From NCBI GenBank assembly GCA_002633005.1, contig NMRA01000135.1, positions 404,183 to 468,182 on the forward strand: DNA of 64,000 bases, in the 5' to 3' direction. Below the pieces are notes generated by a model that worked only from the letters and a program-made list of their open reading frames with translations, did no database searches and was not told the DNA's origin. Position numbers and translations under genes: made by a program. Numbering within the stretch: position 1 is the stretch's first letter; the number at the start of each line of letters is the position of its first letter. Source of the stretch: Phoronis australis. Lineage: Eukaryota > Phoronida > Phoronidae. This document shows positions 23,179 to 36,690 of this stretch, piece after piece.

Positions 23179-26100
23179 TCATACTCCAAGCAATTCGGCT
23201 TCCTCTTTTTTCTGTTTCTGGAAAATACAAGTTGTTTATTTACACAAAATATTTATAATGAACATGAACTATATGAAAATATTCTTTTACAACTGCAGTT
23301 TATAAAGCGTGGATGGATTTTAGCATTTCATAACATTGAGGTTTGACTGTGTGTAATACTTTTATAACACAAAAGCAAATATACTATTAAAACTTATTTT
23401 GGGAAGTAAGAGAAATTTTGTATTTAAAAGAAAAAATGATTTTTTGGTTTCCCGCCACGTGATGTCATCAGTGGAAGACATTTATCTGTTGACAGCATAT
23501 ACGCAATGGGAGATAGAGATTTTGTATGTTACAAAGACTTAGAAAGCGAGCTTGACGAGTGTTATGAAGACATAAATGGAGATGACACTCAGGCCATAGA
23601 TGAAACTAGTTATGCCATATCGGAAGGCTGCGTTCTTGAGGCTGTACGAACTCGACCCTCCGGCGAGTGAAGCCGAGTCGGAACCAATTACTAGAACCAA
23701 ACCCACACACACTCAGTAATGTCAGCCCTCTTGCCTTGTCAGTGCTCCATGCACTCCAGAGATATTCTGATATGTTCAGGTCTAACTACATTATGTTATG
23801 CGCTTCATCCAAATAACAGATCACCGACATACAACTCCGGAGTCAGTTTCATGTAAAAGTCGGAAATTTAAGTTTTGCACTACCACTCGTCAATTACTGA
23901 ATGAAGGTTTAGCCATCCCATTATTGGCACACTAAAGCCTCTCAGTAACTAACAGTTATGAGGCTAGTATATTCTCATTACTTTTGCCAAAGTGAGTTTT
24001 AATTATTTTTCAGAAAGTTATGTGGAGCGCAAGACCAAATTTCAAGTTACTTTTCATGAACCAGAGCGGGGAAAGAGCTTTGATCAGTCGCACTCCTGTC
24101 CGTCCCTCACCTCACTTAACGTTACATGAGACAGACCCCAAGACGGAGTGTTGATCAGTCAGACTCATGCCCAAACACTCACCTCACTTAAAGTTACATG
24201 AGACAGGCCCCAGGACAGATTGTTGATCAGTCAGACTCATGCCCAAACACTCACCTCACTTAATGTTACATGAGACAGGCCCCAAGACAGAGTGTTGATA
24301 AGTCAGACTCATGCCCAACACTCACCTCACTGTTAAATGAAAGAGACCCTAGGACAGAGTGTTGATCAGTCAGACTCATACCCAAACACTCACCTCACTT
24401 AATGTTACATGAGACAGGCCCCAGGACAGAGTGTTGATAAGTCAGACTCATGCCCAACACTCACCTCACTGTTAAATGAAAGAGACCCTAGGACAGAGTG
24501 TTGATCAGTCACTCACCTCACTGAATGCTACTGACTTTGCTGTCTGATACTCTTCTTCTTCTTGCATCAATTCATACATACGCTGCTTATAGCTGAAAAT
24601 ACAACAGTAATATAATGTCTCATAGTGGACTAATTATGTCATTTCAAAATAGAAAAATCACGCAATGTGTGAACAATCTTAAACAAACACCATTCGCCAC
24701 TTGTGTCGAACATGAGAACTGAAATCAGAAGAAATTAGGAGTGGTTCAACTTAATGAAACTTAAGCAGTCCGGTGGAGTACAGTCAACATTTCCAAAACC
24801 ACCAATGACAACCTGTGGTGTGCCAGTTGCCTATTGAGACTGGGCATCCCTCACGAACTTTTAGTCAATGACTTTGCTATAATAGACCAAGCACAAACAA
24901 CAAAGGAGCTGAAAATTTGTGAGGCTCTAAACATTAATTGGTGCAAGCCCAGTCTCAAAAGGCAACTGTCTCACCAAGTTGTCATTAGTCTAGTCTGCTG
25001 TTACTCCCCTGTAACTGACTGTGTCTGTGTATCATTACTTGTTGTTGGGCCTTGCAAGGTGGCCACTGTTTTTTCTTCTGAGGATGGTGTTTTAATAAAT
25101 GCCAAAACAAGGTCAAGTTGGTTTAAATACATCATTGTTTTCCCCAGTTTTATTTTTAGCCTGGCTCAGTTCTTTTCAGTTTGTCAAACAAAATCATTAA
25201 GAAAACCACAAACATTATCTTCACAACTCCACTAAGACGTACTGTGTTAAATAAAATTTCATCTGCATAACTTTCAATTCAACATCCACATTAAATACTT
25301 CCATTTATTTCATGGTCAGAAGAAAATCTTCATTATTACCTCCAGCCTCGAATTTGCACACTGTGTATTGTTGAGGCAATAGTTTGTGAATTGAGCTCAT
25401 GACTCTAAGCAGCACTCAGTGGTTAAACTATCACACAAATATACAATCACATATAACTACCTCAAGTTCCTGTGCAGAGGACAATATGCCCTCATATGGA
25501 ATGTGTATACTTTATAGTAAAACATTTACCGTCTATCACATTGGCAAAAAGCCAAGCTCATTGCAGACCCTGTTTCTATTTGCCGATCTTAGCTCTGTAT
25601 AGTTCAAGCAGCAAAGATTGTTTTAGTGTCATGCGGCGAAAGTTATTTCATGGCCGTAGTACAAGTCATCAAACGTTCTGTTTCTGACCTTTAAGGAGAA
25701 GTCGTGGCTCAATAATATTTTGGATCAAGGTTGGATGTTTTGACTTCATTAAACAAGGCCCATATTAGAAGACAGCCTAGTGGTAAATTATTAGAAATAA
25801 GAATAGTATATCAGGTTACAGGTTAAACATGATCTCAATAGTTGTATATGTGTGGTTAAGACATTCAGATGCATTCAGTCCATACAAAAACTTACACATC
25901 ACTGTATGGGTTATTGGCTTGGTTACGACATTTGCTCAACTTTTTCTCAGCTTTTTTCACATCATCCTTATTGAGAGGCGGAATATTTTTTACCATATAT
26001 TTCATTCCTGAAAAAAATGAAGGTTATATTACATACAGTTGAATATTGAAAACGCTATTATAATGGATGCTATTTTTTATTTTTCGAATAAGTAAAACTT

Positions 26101-29100
26101 GAAGAAAATTTCAAACGTTTCAAAATTAGGCCTTTCAACTAAATAACTCTATAACATTTCAGAAACAAGCAGCGACTAAGTCGTTATTTTCAGTACTTTA
26201 GGGGTCATCTTTTGCTGACAAAAATTGTAAAAAAGTGGGTAAACTTAGTCATATCATCAAAAATTAAGTACTATGGCACACAACCTTTGGTATTTGGGTC
26301 TGGGGTCTCACAGTGGAAATGTGTTTATGGTCTTGCCATACATAACCCAGTCTTAGAACGTTCAAGCTCGTCTCAACACCATGATGATAGAAACAAGGAT
26401 GAATGGAAAACGACCAACTTTGGCTAAAAATGCCTGAAATGCGACACCATCTAGGGGGTTCTTGGACAGATTGTACAACACATGGTCAGTTCCTCCTCAG
26501 GTATTTCCCATTTTCAAGATCACACTGAGAACTACTTTGAAGTAACACCGTCTAATACGTCTGATACTGACATCAAGACCTATGTTTTCAATTTTTAATA
26601 AAGATCAACGGGGAATTCCTAGTATATATTTTATTCTTGGTACCGTAAGACAGGTCTAAACACTCTAGAACAATGACTGCTCTCAATTTCATGCACCACA
26701 ACAACTTACGTTTTACCATTTCTACCGTTTGAGACACTTGACTTTGATTGTCTTTACCAAGTAGACTATCTGTCACGTAACTGAAACAAATTCTAAGAAT
26801 GAACTTCAGCTGGTATCATCAGATTAATACTTATTAAGTCAATTTTAATCTACAATTAGTTAGATTTGTATTGCATAGGTTAATAAATGACATTGGGCAG
26901 CAAGGCGATCACCCAAAGCAGAAAAATGACATCAATCGTGTAAAATTAGTAGTAAGAATTAAGCCCTCCGTGCGACTGATTATTATGTGAGTGACTCAAA
27001 CAATGTTATTAGTAACCTGACAAAATGACTTTTTTTAAATATTCTAAAATCATAGGGTTTACAATGAAAATGAGAGCACCAGACAATGAGAAGTGAAAAT
27101 TTGAAATATTTTATGTACGTACCAACCAACACATCAGGATAGACGGAAGGGAAACAAAATAGTTTAAGGATGTCCTAACAAAGATTTATTTCTCAAGTCA
27201 ACATTTGCATAAAAAGCATGAGAAATAACAGCCAAGAACCAAAAGCCTATATTTTGGAAATCTAAGTCTCAGGGTAACAAATTGTTAGATTGTAATATGG
27301 TCAAAAAGAGATGAAGGTTACCATCCATGACACATTGCGCAACGTAAATTTTGCATGTTTGGCACAGAGAACATGTTTGTAGATTCTGGACGAGTGTTAC
27401 TTGTTTAACAAACATGGGTTTTAGCATTGGTATCTAGAAATGTAATACTAACAATGATGTTTAACTGGCAAACAAACCCTCTGCACATTGTTTGATTGGA
27501 AATGGACAAAGCTTGGAGTTTGTCGAATACCAAATATCCTGTGTGACACACAGTAATAATCAAAAAGAAGTTAGTAATGATTAAATACTAACAGCCACAA
27601 ATTTATAAAAAGTGCGTGCCCAACTAGGCTGAAACAAGAGCTAATATTAGTCGGGCATACCTGTCTAGGTTGATGTGTTGCCGAGTAGCACTGGACAAAA
27701 TGGCGGAAAGAGCAATCTGTGATGGGGCAAAGATGAGGCAAGCGTCTGTGTTCAGTGACTTGTCTAGAAAATCCTCCGCACCCTTCCTGAGAATTTCTGC
27801 GTTCTCCAACCAGCTACACTTGGTCTACAATGAAACAAAATTGTACACGTTCAAGTGTGTTAAGCTTATTTATCCAAAATTGTTCTTTTGAGTGAAACTA
27901 ATGGATTGAACATAAAGACTTCTTAAATCATATCCTTTACTTTTTACTGCAAGAATGTATCATGCTCATTACGCCATATATCAGATGTCAATTGTCACAT
28001 AGTGTTTGATTTTACTTTATTTCTGTTTCTGTTTCTGTTGAGGAAGGATGTTATTATATCCAAAAATTTCAGCGATCCACTATACGTATATCGTATATTT
28101 ATTCTAACTTTCCTGATAATGCCTCTTCATTCTCGGTTTGAGGAAAGTCTTCTTTGACGATGAATTCGGCTTTCGCACACTCGCGATGACGGGGGGAAAT
28201 CCTATCATTTTGTCTGAACGCATTTGTTGTGTACTGTACATACATGTGCCTAATATCTATGCCTAAATCAGGTTACCTTGATGTCTATAAACAACCCCTC
28301 TAGAGGCCTGAAGGGGTTGTGTATTGTAAGATGGTAATTCAGCTGCTGCATCAGTAGCAATTCAAAACTGAGTATGATGTCTGCTAGTACTTCAGGGTCT
28401 CCCTTGATGTTGGCCACAAACTGCATAATGGACACATTGAACTCTTCAACTTTACACGCCAGGTAAACACAAGTCAACCTAAAAGATAAGGTTAATAGTT
28501 GAACATTTAGTTTGATGATTTTAAGTTTAACTTATTAAACAATGCACAAACCATTACAAAGGAAATAACAATAAATTTGCTCACAACATTTTGTAATTCT
28601 AAATACCCACATCCTGACAGTCACTCATTACAGTAATCTTTTAAGGAATTGCACTTGATGTGACCCAGTAAGTTTTAATTTTGTTTCTAAATGGAAACAT
28701 TTAGATAATGCGTTCACACTACTTACATAGTAGATTACGTAATGAAACAATGAGCCAACATTTTGGTAAATTGTTAACTTTAGGACTCCTTCACCTCATC
28801 CAATAATAAACACAATAAACACTAATTAAAATTAGATTACAAGACTCAAACCGATTCTGTAAAATGTTTTGGATGCATAGGCAGCCATTAAATCAAATTT
28901 TTCGAATAATCATGATTAAGAACAGCCATGGTCACTTCCCCACTAATGAAGACTGTATATTTAGTATTACAGCTTTGTACCAAGGCTAGCTTGAAGAGCA
29001 CCTTTCTAATGACTGCACTGAGTGCAAAAGCAACTCTTACATTATTTCTCTAGGATGATAGTCCATAACTGAATTGTGAAGGTAGAATCTCTTCAAATAG

Positions 29101-31376
29101 GCCATCGCTGTTCCCTGAAAAAATCAAAAGCAGACTTTACAAGATCAACACTGAGCATTGGTATGCGCCCACCGTGTGCATCGTAAATGAATAGGGGGTG
29201 CTCACTTTTTCAAGCATTTCCAAATTCCAAGCACTAGAGTGAGCAATCCACAAGGAGCAGTGCTTGTCATTTGGAAATTCCCACATGCAATCTTGGATAA
29301 TATTGAGACTGCCATAGCAATGATTAAAATCGCCACCAGGGGCACTGCAGCCATTAAATCCATCTAATAACTGATGCTAGTAATGCAAACCATAATAACT
29401 CATTTGCCACGATTCCTGAATGGGAGAGGTGGATAACAAAGAGCCAACTAAACTAATAAAATTGCCTGTAGGTGGCACAGCATAAGTTACAAAAATGGGC
29501 AAGTGTACTCTGAGAACTGAAAACCTTCTAAAAATCAACACCAGTTAAGATTCTGTCAATAGAAATATCTGTGACAAATTTTTGTAAAAATTCTTCACAC
29601 CAGAAAGACAGGTATCAAAAATGGATAGCAAAAACTGCCATTAGGCGAAAGCAGAATCCAGACTCATTCAAAAACCAACGCCACCCTGCTCTTAAAAAAG
29701 GAGCATATCTCTCAAATCCCCTTCACCAAACTTAGTAGATATTGAGACAGGTACAAATTAAAACTAAAACTGCCACCTCAGCCATGTTCTCGCATCTCTC
29801 AAGTTTTATGAACATCTTTCTATCAGTTTGGCAGATACAGAAGTGGATGACAAAAACGGACACAAGAACACCAAAACTGTCACTTGGGGGTGCAGCAGTA
29901 GTTGGATCAGCCGGAAATTTATGGATAGTGCCATGTTCTTGATAAAAACACATCAGATTCAGTGAATTATCATGAAGTTCCAGTAAGTGACTTGGTAGAT
30001 ACACGCTAAGGGAAACGTAAAAACGTAAAATTGCCACTACATTTATCCGTCAAAGAGTCATAGTCGTCCATCGTCTGCTTCATAAGAATACACAAGAGTA
30101 GTGACTAATTTCAAGAAGATCTTGCAAGGACTTGAGATACTGCAGCAAACAACAAGACAAAAATAAAACAGTTTCAATTCTGATTTTCAAAAATGCTAAC
30201 TATGCAATAAATATGAAACGTCAAACAGGCGATTTTTTGAAAAACCACACATTAACTAATTGACTAAATTCATTCTCATGAGCAATTTTTGTGACTTACA
30301 ATGACGTTGCGTGGCATGGGAGGCTTGAAACGACAGCAAAATTCCTTGAGTGCATACTCATAATGCCTACATAATAACCACTCTTCTGCTGTAGTCAAGA
30401 ACTTGCTGCAATCTTTCTGAGTCTCTTCCTGCTGCAAATGAAGCAACCATAGAATATAAATGAGTGTTCTCACAACAATCAAACAAACAACACATTGATT
30501 ATGTCGACACTCACTTTGACAAACTGCTAGCAAAATCATTCTACAGTAACTTGTGGAAAACATGCTAAATAAGTTTTCTAATTTGTTTTCGCTCGGTTTT
30601 CTTTTGATTTTCAAGAGATGCAAAATGGGTGAAGACACAATGGTTAGAATTTGATCTTCAGACCGTCAGTTTTATAATCCTACCNNNNNNNNNNNNNNNN
30701 NNNNNNNNNNNNNNNNNNNNNNNNNNNNNNNNNNNNNNNNNNNAGGAAGGCAGGGAGACAGTAGGGGTCAAGTGGGCGGTAGTGTGACATAGCATAGTCA
30801 ATTTAAAGATACATTTATACAATTCACTAAACAGATGTTCATAAGTTTGTTTGTTCACAGTTGAGTGTTTTTATGTACCACAAGTAGATTTAATAGCAGT
30901 GATTAGTATAAAACAAGTTGTCCTGGAAAACCAAAGTCACTTGAGAATCTGATTCTGCAGTGCAAAACGAAAATGCTGTGAAGTACAATAGCATCCCAAC
31001 TGTTTTAGCCACAGTTAAAAATGAAGCACAATGTTTAAAATTCAACATTTCAGCAAGTGGATTACATTTCACTGAGTACTCACGACAGTTTATATCACAC
31101 GACAGGGAAAAGCGATACCTCAACTGACGTCTGTACTCTTCGAGTGCTATCTAGATATCTTCCTAGCGCCTTTTCTGCATGTTTGATCTGGTTTTGAAAG
31201 TGGTCTGCACTCTCCTAGTGGTTTCTAGATAAGTACGTTCTCAATATAATTACCCCTTCTTCTTCACTCTTGCTCTCAAGTTTTACATAGGATTCATTGG
31301 CCTCCTCTCTCAGTATGTGTAGTTCGGCTTCGCTAGGAAAAGTCCAGTGTTTCATCTGTGAACTACTGGAGAACAT
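23179..31376 (-). CDS. CCNH: cyclin H, regulatory subunit of the CDK-activating kinase
   Basis: Cyclin H binds CDK7 and MAT1; the complex activates cell-cycle CDKs and, in TFIIH, phosphorylates the RNA polymerase II tail. Nine coding exons: 31376-31254, 30431-30300, 29114-29041, 28478-28277, 27824-27661, 26780-26710, 26007-25896, 24592-24517, 23217-23179. They join in phase to give 330 aa (human 323). Family marks: HWTF near residue 11, [10 protein letters not shown] ending exon 2, [41 protein letters not shown], and [12 protein letters not shown] in the second cyclin fold. The acidic, Lys-rich tail ([11 protein letters not shown]) is shorter on acidic residues than in human. Exon 2 has a CAGCAG tandem acceptor. 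Intron 1 holds the assembly gap; intron 8 begins in a minisatellite that repeats the exon 8 donor. Confidence 0.96.
24104..24522. repeat. about 71-bp minisatellite carrying copies of the cyclin H exon 8 donor
   Basis: CTCACCTCACT recurs at about 24106, 24178, 24250, 24321, 24389, 24460 and 24512, mostly 68-72 bp apart. On the cyclin H strand this is AGTGAGGTGAG, the exon 8 end plus 5' splice site. The rightmost copy is the authentic donor (exon ends at 24517); six decoys follow inside the intron. The rest of each unit includes ATGAGACAGGCCCC and GTTGATCAGTCAGACTCAT. Confidence 0.9.
29300..30060 (+). repeat. decayed block of the CTCF-motif repeat family
   Basis: Lies in cyclin H intron 2. Degenerate motifs in the plus orientation occur near 29332 (GCCACCAGGGGCAC), 29466 (CCTGTAGGTGGCAC), 29636, 29880 and 30030, separated by text resembling the 10.1-12.2 kb block (for example GGATAGCAAAAACTGCCA and GGAAACGTAAAAACGTAAAATT). 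Only one or two motifs stay near consensus. Confidence 0.6.
30685..30743. other. assembly gap (59 N)
   Basis: Run of Ns inside cyclin H intron 1. No coding sequence of the cyclin is missing, because exons 1 and 2 join in phase. Confidence 0.99.
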
Positions 31377-32379
31377 GGTCACAAATATCTGTAAAATAAG
31401 CCTTACCAGTATAGCAATCGAACCGCATTGAAGATCACAGTAGACTCAAAGCAACATAGGCCCCATGACTCATTGTAACAAAGACAGTGTCTGCCCATGT
31501 AAAGCCAGTCTCATTACTTATAACTGTAATGAACTAGTCTCGAAAATTTCCTTTTTACTGGTTTCCATTCTCAAAATGGATTGAGAGACCACCTGCCATT
31601 GCCACAAAGCAATCCAGTCTTGAAAGAGATGGCCCACCCTGTCAAAAGTCTGACATCACTAAATTAACATTCTTCTTACTTGTCGAAGTCCTGAATGGTG
31701 CGTAATATGGTTTATTGACCTCATTTATAGTGAGCACTTTGGATGGTTAAATGTCAAGAATACTAAATGCCATATTAGCCTATGGACCATCGTTAGTTCA
31801 TAATCAGAGTTCTCTACAATCTGTTTTGACCCAACACTGCATCAAGTTTGAAATATTAAATGACAGGTGTGGCTTCCTTGTGTTGAGTTTGAAAACTGAT
31901 GCAATGAGTTTAAAGTTTTGGGAGATTAGGCCATTTTGGAACCAGTTCTATGCATTAGTCCAAGACATAACAAACAAACTCTCCACAGTATGGACATGGG
32001 TTTTCGATATGTACAGGAATTTCGTAATTTCAGTAGTGTTAGAATTTTCTGTTGTGTAGAACACTGATAATGTTCATTACACTAATCACTTTCAAAAGTT
32101 TGGAGTAAGATTCAAAGCTCTTTGAACATTTTGGGCAAAATCATCACTCTGTTTGCCAGATTTTTTAAATGTATAATTTCCTAGCAGTGTTGTGACATTA
32201 TAAGTGCTCATATACATCTACCTGGATACTGATACATGGGCCTGTGCTCAAAATCAGACTCAGCTGTCACTAGACTTGGACAGATCCACCACCTCAGCTA
32301 TCATACTGAGGTAGTGCCCATTCCCATCAAACCACGCATTTTGTAAGCTTTTTGGCAAATTTTGTCTCACTGATATGAC
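31377..32379. other. upstream region of cyclin H, nothing recognised
   Basis: Should hold the cyclin H promoter and 5' UTR. I see no clear TATA box, CpG-rich island or other motif strong enough to call, and no further exon. Confidence 0.35.
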
Positions 32380-32660
32380 ATCACATCCCCTGGTGCAAGC
32401 AATGTAAAAATGGTCAGTTGCCAAAAAAGTTTGATTGCAGGAGTATCTCTTCGAGCTGGGAAGAGTTAAATACATCAACGGCCTCCTAAGGTGTCCCTGT
32501 ATATGCAAAAGTACTTACAGCAACAAGACATTTGTGGTTTAATCAGAGTGACTATAAATTTCATCTGTACTACGGCCAGTTGAGATGGCGGATCAGTAGT
32601 ACTATCTGTCTAGACAGTGACTTGCCCCAGTAGAGACAATGAAGCTCATGTAGGAGGGCG
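32380..32660. repeat. dispersed repeat shared with 53.0-53.25 kb
   Basis: ACGGCCTCCTAAGGTGTCCC at about 32478 recurs at about 53070 with matching surroundings on both sides (GTACTTA, GTTTAATCAG(A/T)GTGA). The relationship is in the same orientation. No coding frame is shared. Confidence 0.7.
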
Positions 32661-32890
32661 TGGTAAAAACAGGAGCATGCACAGTGTTAAAAGTGGCCAC
32701 TTGCCGATTTGGGTTACTGAACGAAGGACTGCTTGAAGAAAAAGTTTGATTATGAGAACATTTGTTCGAGTTGGAGGGATCTAAAGAAATCAACAGCCTG
32801 CTATTGGCCAGTTTCTTTATTCAATGATTCTTCAATCAATTGTTGTTCTTTCACGAGGTTGCGTGCACATCACAACAAATTATTGCAACT

Positions 32891-35800
32891 GGTTTCACTT
32901 CACTTCATTATAAGGTTTTAGAATTTCGACACCAGCAAACCGAATTTCAAAACAAATTATGCTGCTGCGAGAGATGTTGCAAAATTTTAGGAAATTGCAA
33001 GAGTGTACTGTTTTCAAATCAACGATATATACGTTTCTTTTTTACAAAAGGTGGAAATTTAAGCAAGAAAACGATGTTTAATAGATTGTTTTTCACGTTA
33101 ATAGCTGTAACAGGCAATGTGAGAGTCGGTTGACTCCCAGATTGTGAATGCACCCCCGCTTGTCTTTAGCTCTACATGTCGATACAAGTTTCTTAGCGAG
33201 ATGATGAGCAGAACTACTCGGGCTGCGGGCAATTTTGGGTTCTCTCAGAGCTTAACACACAGTGGTACCTGGCTGTATTTTGATGAAAGTCTTCATAATG
33301 GACCCGTTATTCAGTGGAGGAAACTGGTTCTCAAAATCTGGGATCCGACCAGTGCCAGGTAACACTGGTAGTGTCTACTGAGTACTGTCTATTTTGTAAG
33401 ATTCGCAACTCAATAACTGTACTAGCCTTGGTACAAAGCTGTATACTAAATATACAGCTTGGCGCCGATATGGGTAAAAAAGTAGTAAGATAAAATCTGA
33501 CACAATCAGTGTCATTAAAAACTACGTACACTCTTCCTTGAGTAAACTAAATTATTTAACGGTGTTGGAAAAAATGGCGTTCTACCATTATTCTGCTGCT
33601 AATTTTGTGGAGCGATCTTTAGCGATGGCTTTCGGTGCCACGAAATATTGCGTCACCTATTGGTTAGTTTCTTTTTTCGCCAATTTTTCAATCAACTGTT
33701 GTTCTTTCACGAGGTTGCGTACACGTCACAACAAATTATCGGAACTGGTTTCACTTCATTAAGAGTTTTTAGAATTTTGATACCGAAAAACAGAATTTTA
33801 TAAAGAAATTTTGCTGCTGCCAAGCTATCATTATCTCCCGACAGATGTCGAAAAAATTAGGAAATGGCATGTGTGCATGTCACGAGCGTACTGTTTTTAA
33901 AACGACGACATAACTTTTCTTTGTTAAAAAAGCGGAGGATTACGCAAGGAAATGATGTTTGTTGTATTGTTTTTCACTTAAACGGTTGTAACGGGCAAGG
34001 TGAGTGTCCGTTGACTACAAGATTTTGCATGCCTGTCGTCCGGTCGTTAGCTCTACAATCCCTACATGTTGATACAGGTTTCAGGGCAAGGTGACGAGCA
34101 GAACTACCATGGCTGTGAGCAATTTCTGGGCCAATAGAAGAAAAACAACACAGCTTTACCTAGCTGTATTTTGACGATAGTCTTCATACAGCAAGCTGGC
34201 TGGCTATTAATATTAATAACTGCCACTACTGCCACTACACTAGCCAGCCATTGAAGACTACACTCCGAAACCCTATAGTCGTCCGCCTAAGCATAAAACC
34301 GGCTTGTTGTCTTACTCACCCAATTATTCCACTTCAAAGTTATGATCTGAATAGGACTTGATTTAACTCTCACAAATATATAGTATTCGTTGATTCAAAC
34401 GTTTTCTTTTACTTAAGCCGAGTTGTTCAACTGTGCATTGCTTTTCGGCAGCCATTTTATAATGACACCTATGGTCGTCATGTGCTGCCGCCTTTTGAAA
34501 GGACAGAAAACCACACAGAAAAAGGCCAAGAAAATAGTGGAAAGTGGTTTACAGCAACTCTACTTCAACCACAAACTGTTTTACTGGTATGATATCGATT
34601 TTTAAATCGATTAAAATTGATTTAGAATTTCAGTTCTGGAAAATAAATCACAATTGTTTTATTCCAGGCANGGTTTCACTTCACTTCATTATAAGGTTTT
34701 AGAATTTCGACACCAGCAACCGAATTTCAGAACAAATTATGCTGCTGCGAAAGATGTCGCAAAATTTTAGGAAATTGCAAGAGCATACTGTTTTCAAATC
34801 AACGATATATGTTTCTTTTTTACAAAAGGTGGAAATTTAAGCAAGAAACGATGTTTAATAGATTGTTTTTCACGTTAATAGCTGTAACAGGCAATGTGAG
34901 AGTCGGTTGACTCCCAGATTGTGAATGCACCCCCGCTTGTCTTTAGCTCTACATGTCAATACAAGTTTCATAGCGAAATGATGAGCAGAACTACTCGGGC
35001 TCTGAGCAATTTTGGGTTCTCTCAGAGCTTAACACACAGTGGTACCTGGCTGTATTTTGATGAAAGTCTTCATAATGGACCCGTTATTCAGTGGAGGAAA
35101 CTGGTTCTCAAAATCTGGGATCCGACCAGTGCCAGCTAACACTGGTAGTGTCTACTGAGTACTGTTTATTTTGTAAGATTCGCAACTCAATAACTGTACT
35201 AGCCTTGGTACAAAGCTGTATACTAAATATACAGTATATTTAGTATACAGCTTGGTGCCGATATGGGTAAAAAAGTGGTAAGATAAAATCTGACACAATC
35301 AGTGTCATTAAAAACTACTTACACTCTTCCTTGAGTAAACTAAATTATTTAACGGTGTTGGAAAAAATGGCGTTCTACCATTATTCTGCTGCTAATGTTG
35401 TGGAGTCATCTTTAGCAATGGCTTTCGGTGCCACGAAATATTGCGTCACCTATTAGTCAGTTTCTTTTTTTGCCAATTTTTCAATCAACTGTTGTTCTTT
35501 CACGAGGTTGCGTACACGTCACAACAAATTATCGGAACTGGTTTCACTTCATTAAGAGTTTTTAGAATTTTGATACCCAAAAACCGAATTTCATAAAGAA
35601 ATTTTGCAGCTGCCAAGCTATCATTATCTCCCGAGAGATGTCGCAAAAAATTAGGAAATGGCGTGTGTGCATGTCACGAGCGTACTGTTTTCAAGACGAC
35701 ATAACTTTTTTTTGTTAAAAAAATTACGCAAGGAAATGATGTTTGTTGTATTGTTCTTCACTTAAACGGTTGTAACGGGCAAGGTGAGTGTCCGTTGACT

Positions 35801-36030
35801 CCCAGATTTTGCATGCCTGTCGTCCGGTCATTAGCTCTACATGTTGATAGTTTTCAGGGCAAGGTGACGAGCAGAACTACCCTGGCTGTGAGCAATTTCG
35901 GGGCCAATAGAAGAAAAACAACACAGTTTTACCTAGCTGTATTTTGACGATAGTCTTCATACAGATAGCTGGCTGGCTATTAAATTTAATAACTGTACTA
36001 GCCAGCCATTGATTTGAACTTGAAGACTGT
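32891..36030. repeat. direct duplication, unit about 1.4 kb, offset 1781 bp
   Basis: Positions about 32891-34270 and 34672-36030 are near-identical; the second copy starts immediately after a lone N at 34671. Each copy includes a member of the palindromic MITE family (33290-33357 and 35066-35134), a short hairpin or its enlarged form (33436-33460 and 35213-35253), and ends in an inverted pair GGCTGGCTA...TAGCCAGCC (about 34197-34255 and 35964-36008). A third, diverged and inverted copy of its right part lies in an intron of the ankyrin gene (41975-42545). No gene is carried. Confidence 0.85.
35213..35253. repeat. 41-nt perfect palindrome
   Basis: Two 20-nt arms beginning AAGCTGTATACTAAATATAC flank one central A. 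The homologous site in the other duplicate, 33436-33460, is only a 10-bp stem with a five-base loop (AAGCTGTATA, CTAAA, TATACAGCTT). The copies differ by an insertion of 16 nt that completes the palindrome. Confidence 0.95.
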
Positions 36031-36039
36031 ACCCATGCA

Positions 36040-36690
36040 CTTTTAGAAAAGGGGAATGAATACTCAGTCGTGAGTCATCTGGTCATATTTCCTAGACCCC
36101 ACTTTCCACTCTGAATTTAGCAATTTAGTTTAGATATCAGTCATCCTTACCAGTTTTACTGTTCAGTGAGTGTTTTCAGTTTACACTCATTCAAGTGCTT
36201 CAACTTTTTTAGCGCCAGAAACAAGAGAACGGAAATTGCACTTGTACGACACCTGATGGTTAAATCGTTAACGAAAAAGGAAGTGTGAAGATGAATCGGA
36301 GTTTCTAAAATTTCCCACTTGTTCAAGCTTAGTTTCAGGTTAGAAATTTCTTTCTACTAAACTACAATCAAGCAAAATTACCTGATCATAATTGTGTTCA
36401 TGATTTTGCCTTTTTGGAATTGAGCTGGAAATCTTAGACATCGAAAATGACATTGACATCGATTAACTGTCGTGCACTGCTGCAAACCGTAAACTAATAA
36501 TGTAAACATCTCAATTTATTCTATTTCTATCTCATCAGTGGCTCGAGTCGTGGTCTCTCGTTTGCTTGTCTACACGAATGTATGCTAGCTACTGTTCTGT
36601 GCGTTATGTGGACTTGCACATTATGGAAATGGCGTAAGCAAATCCTCATAACGCGCAGCACATTGACACTGTCATACCCATTCCTCCAGT
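36040..36690. other. intergenic stretch, nothing recognised
   Basis: Sequence between the duplicated repeat and the inverted CTCF-motif block. No exon or repeat was recognised. Confidence 0.35.
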
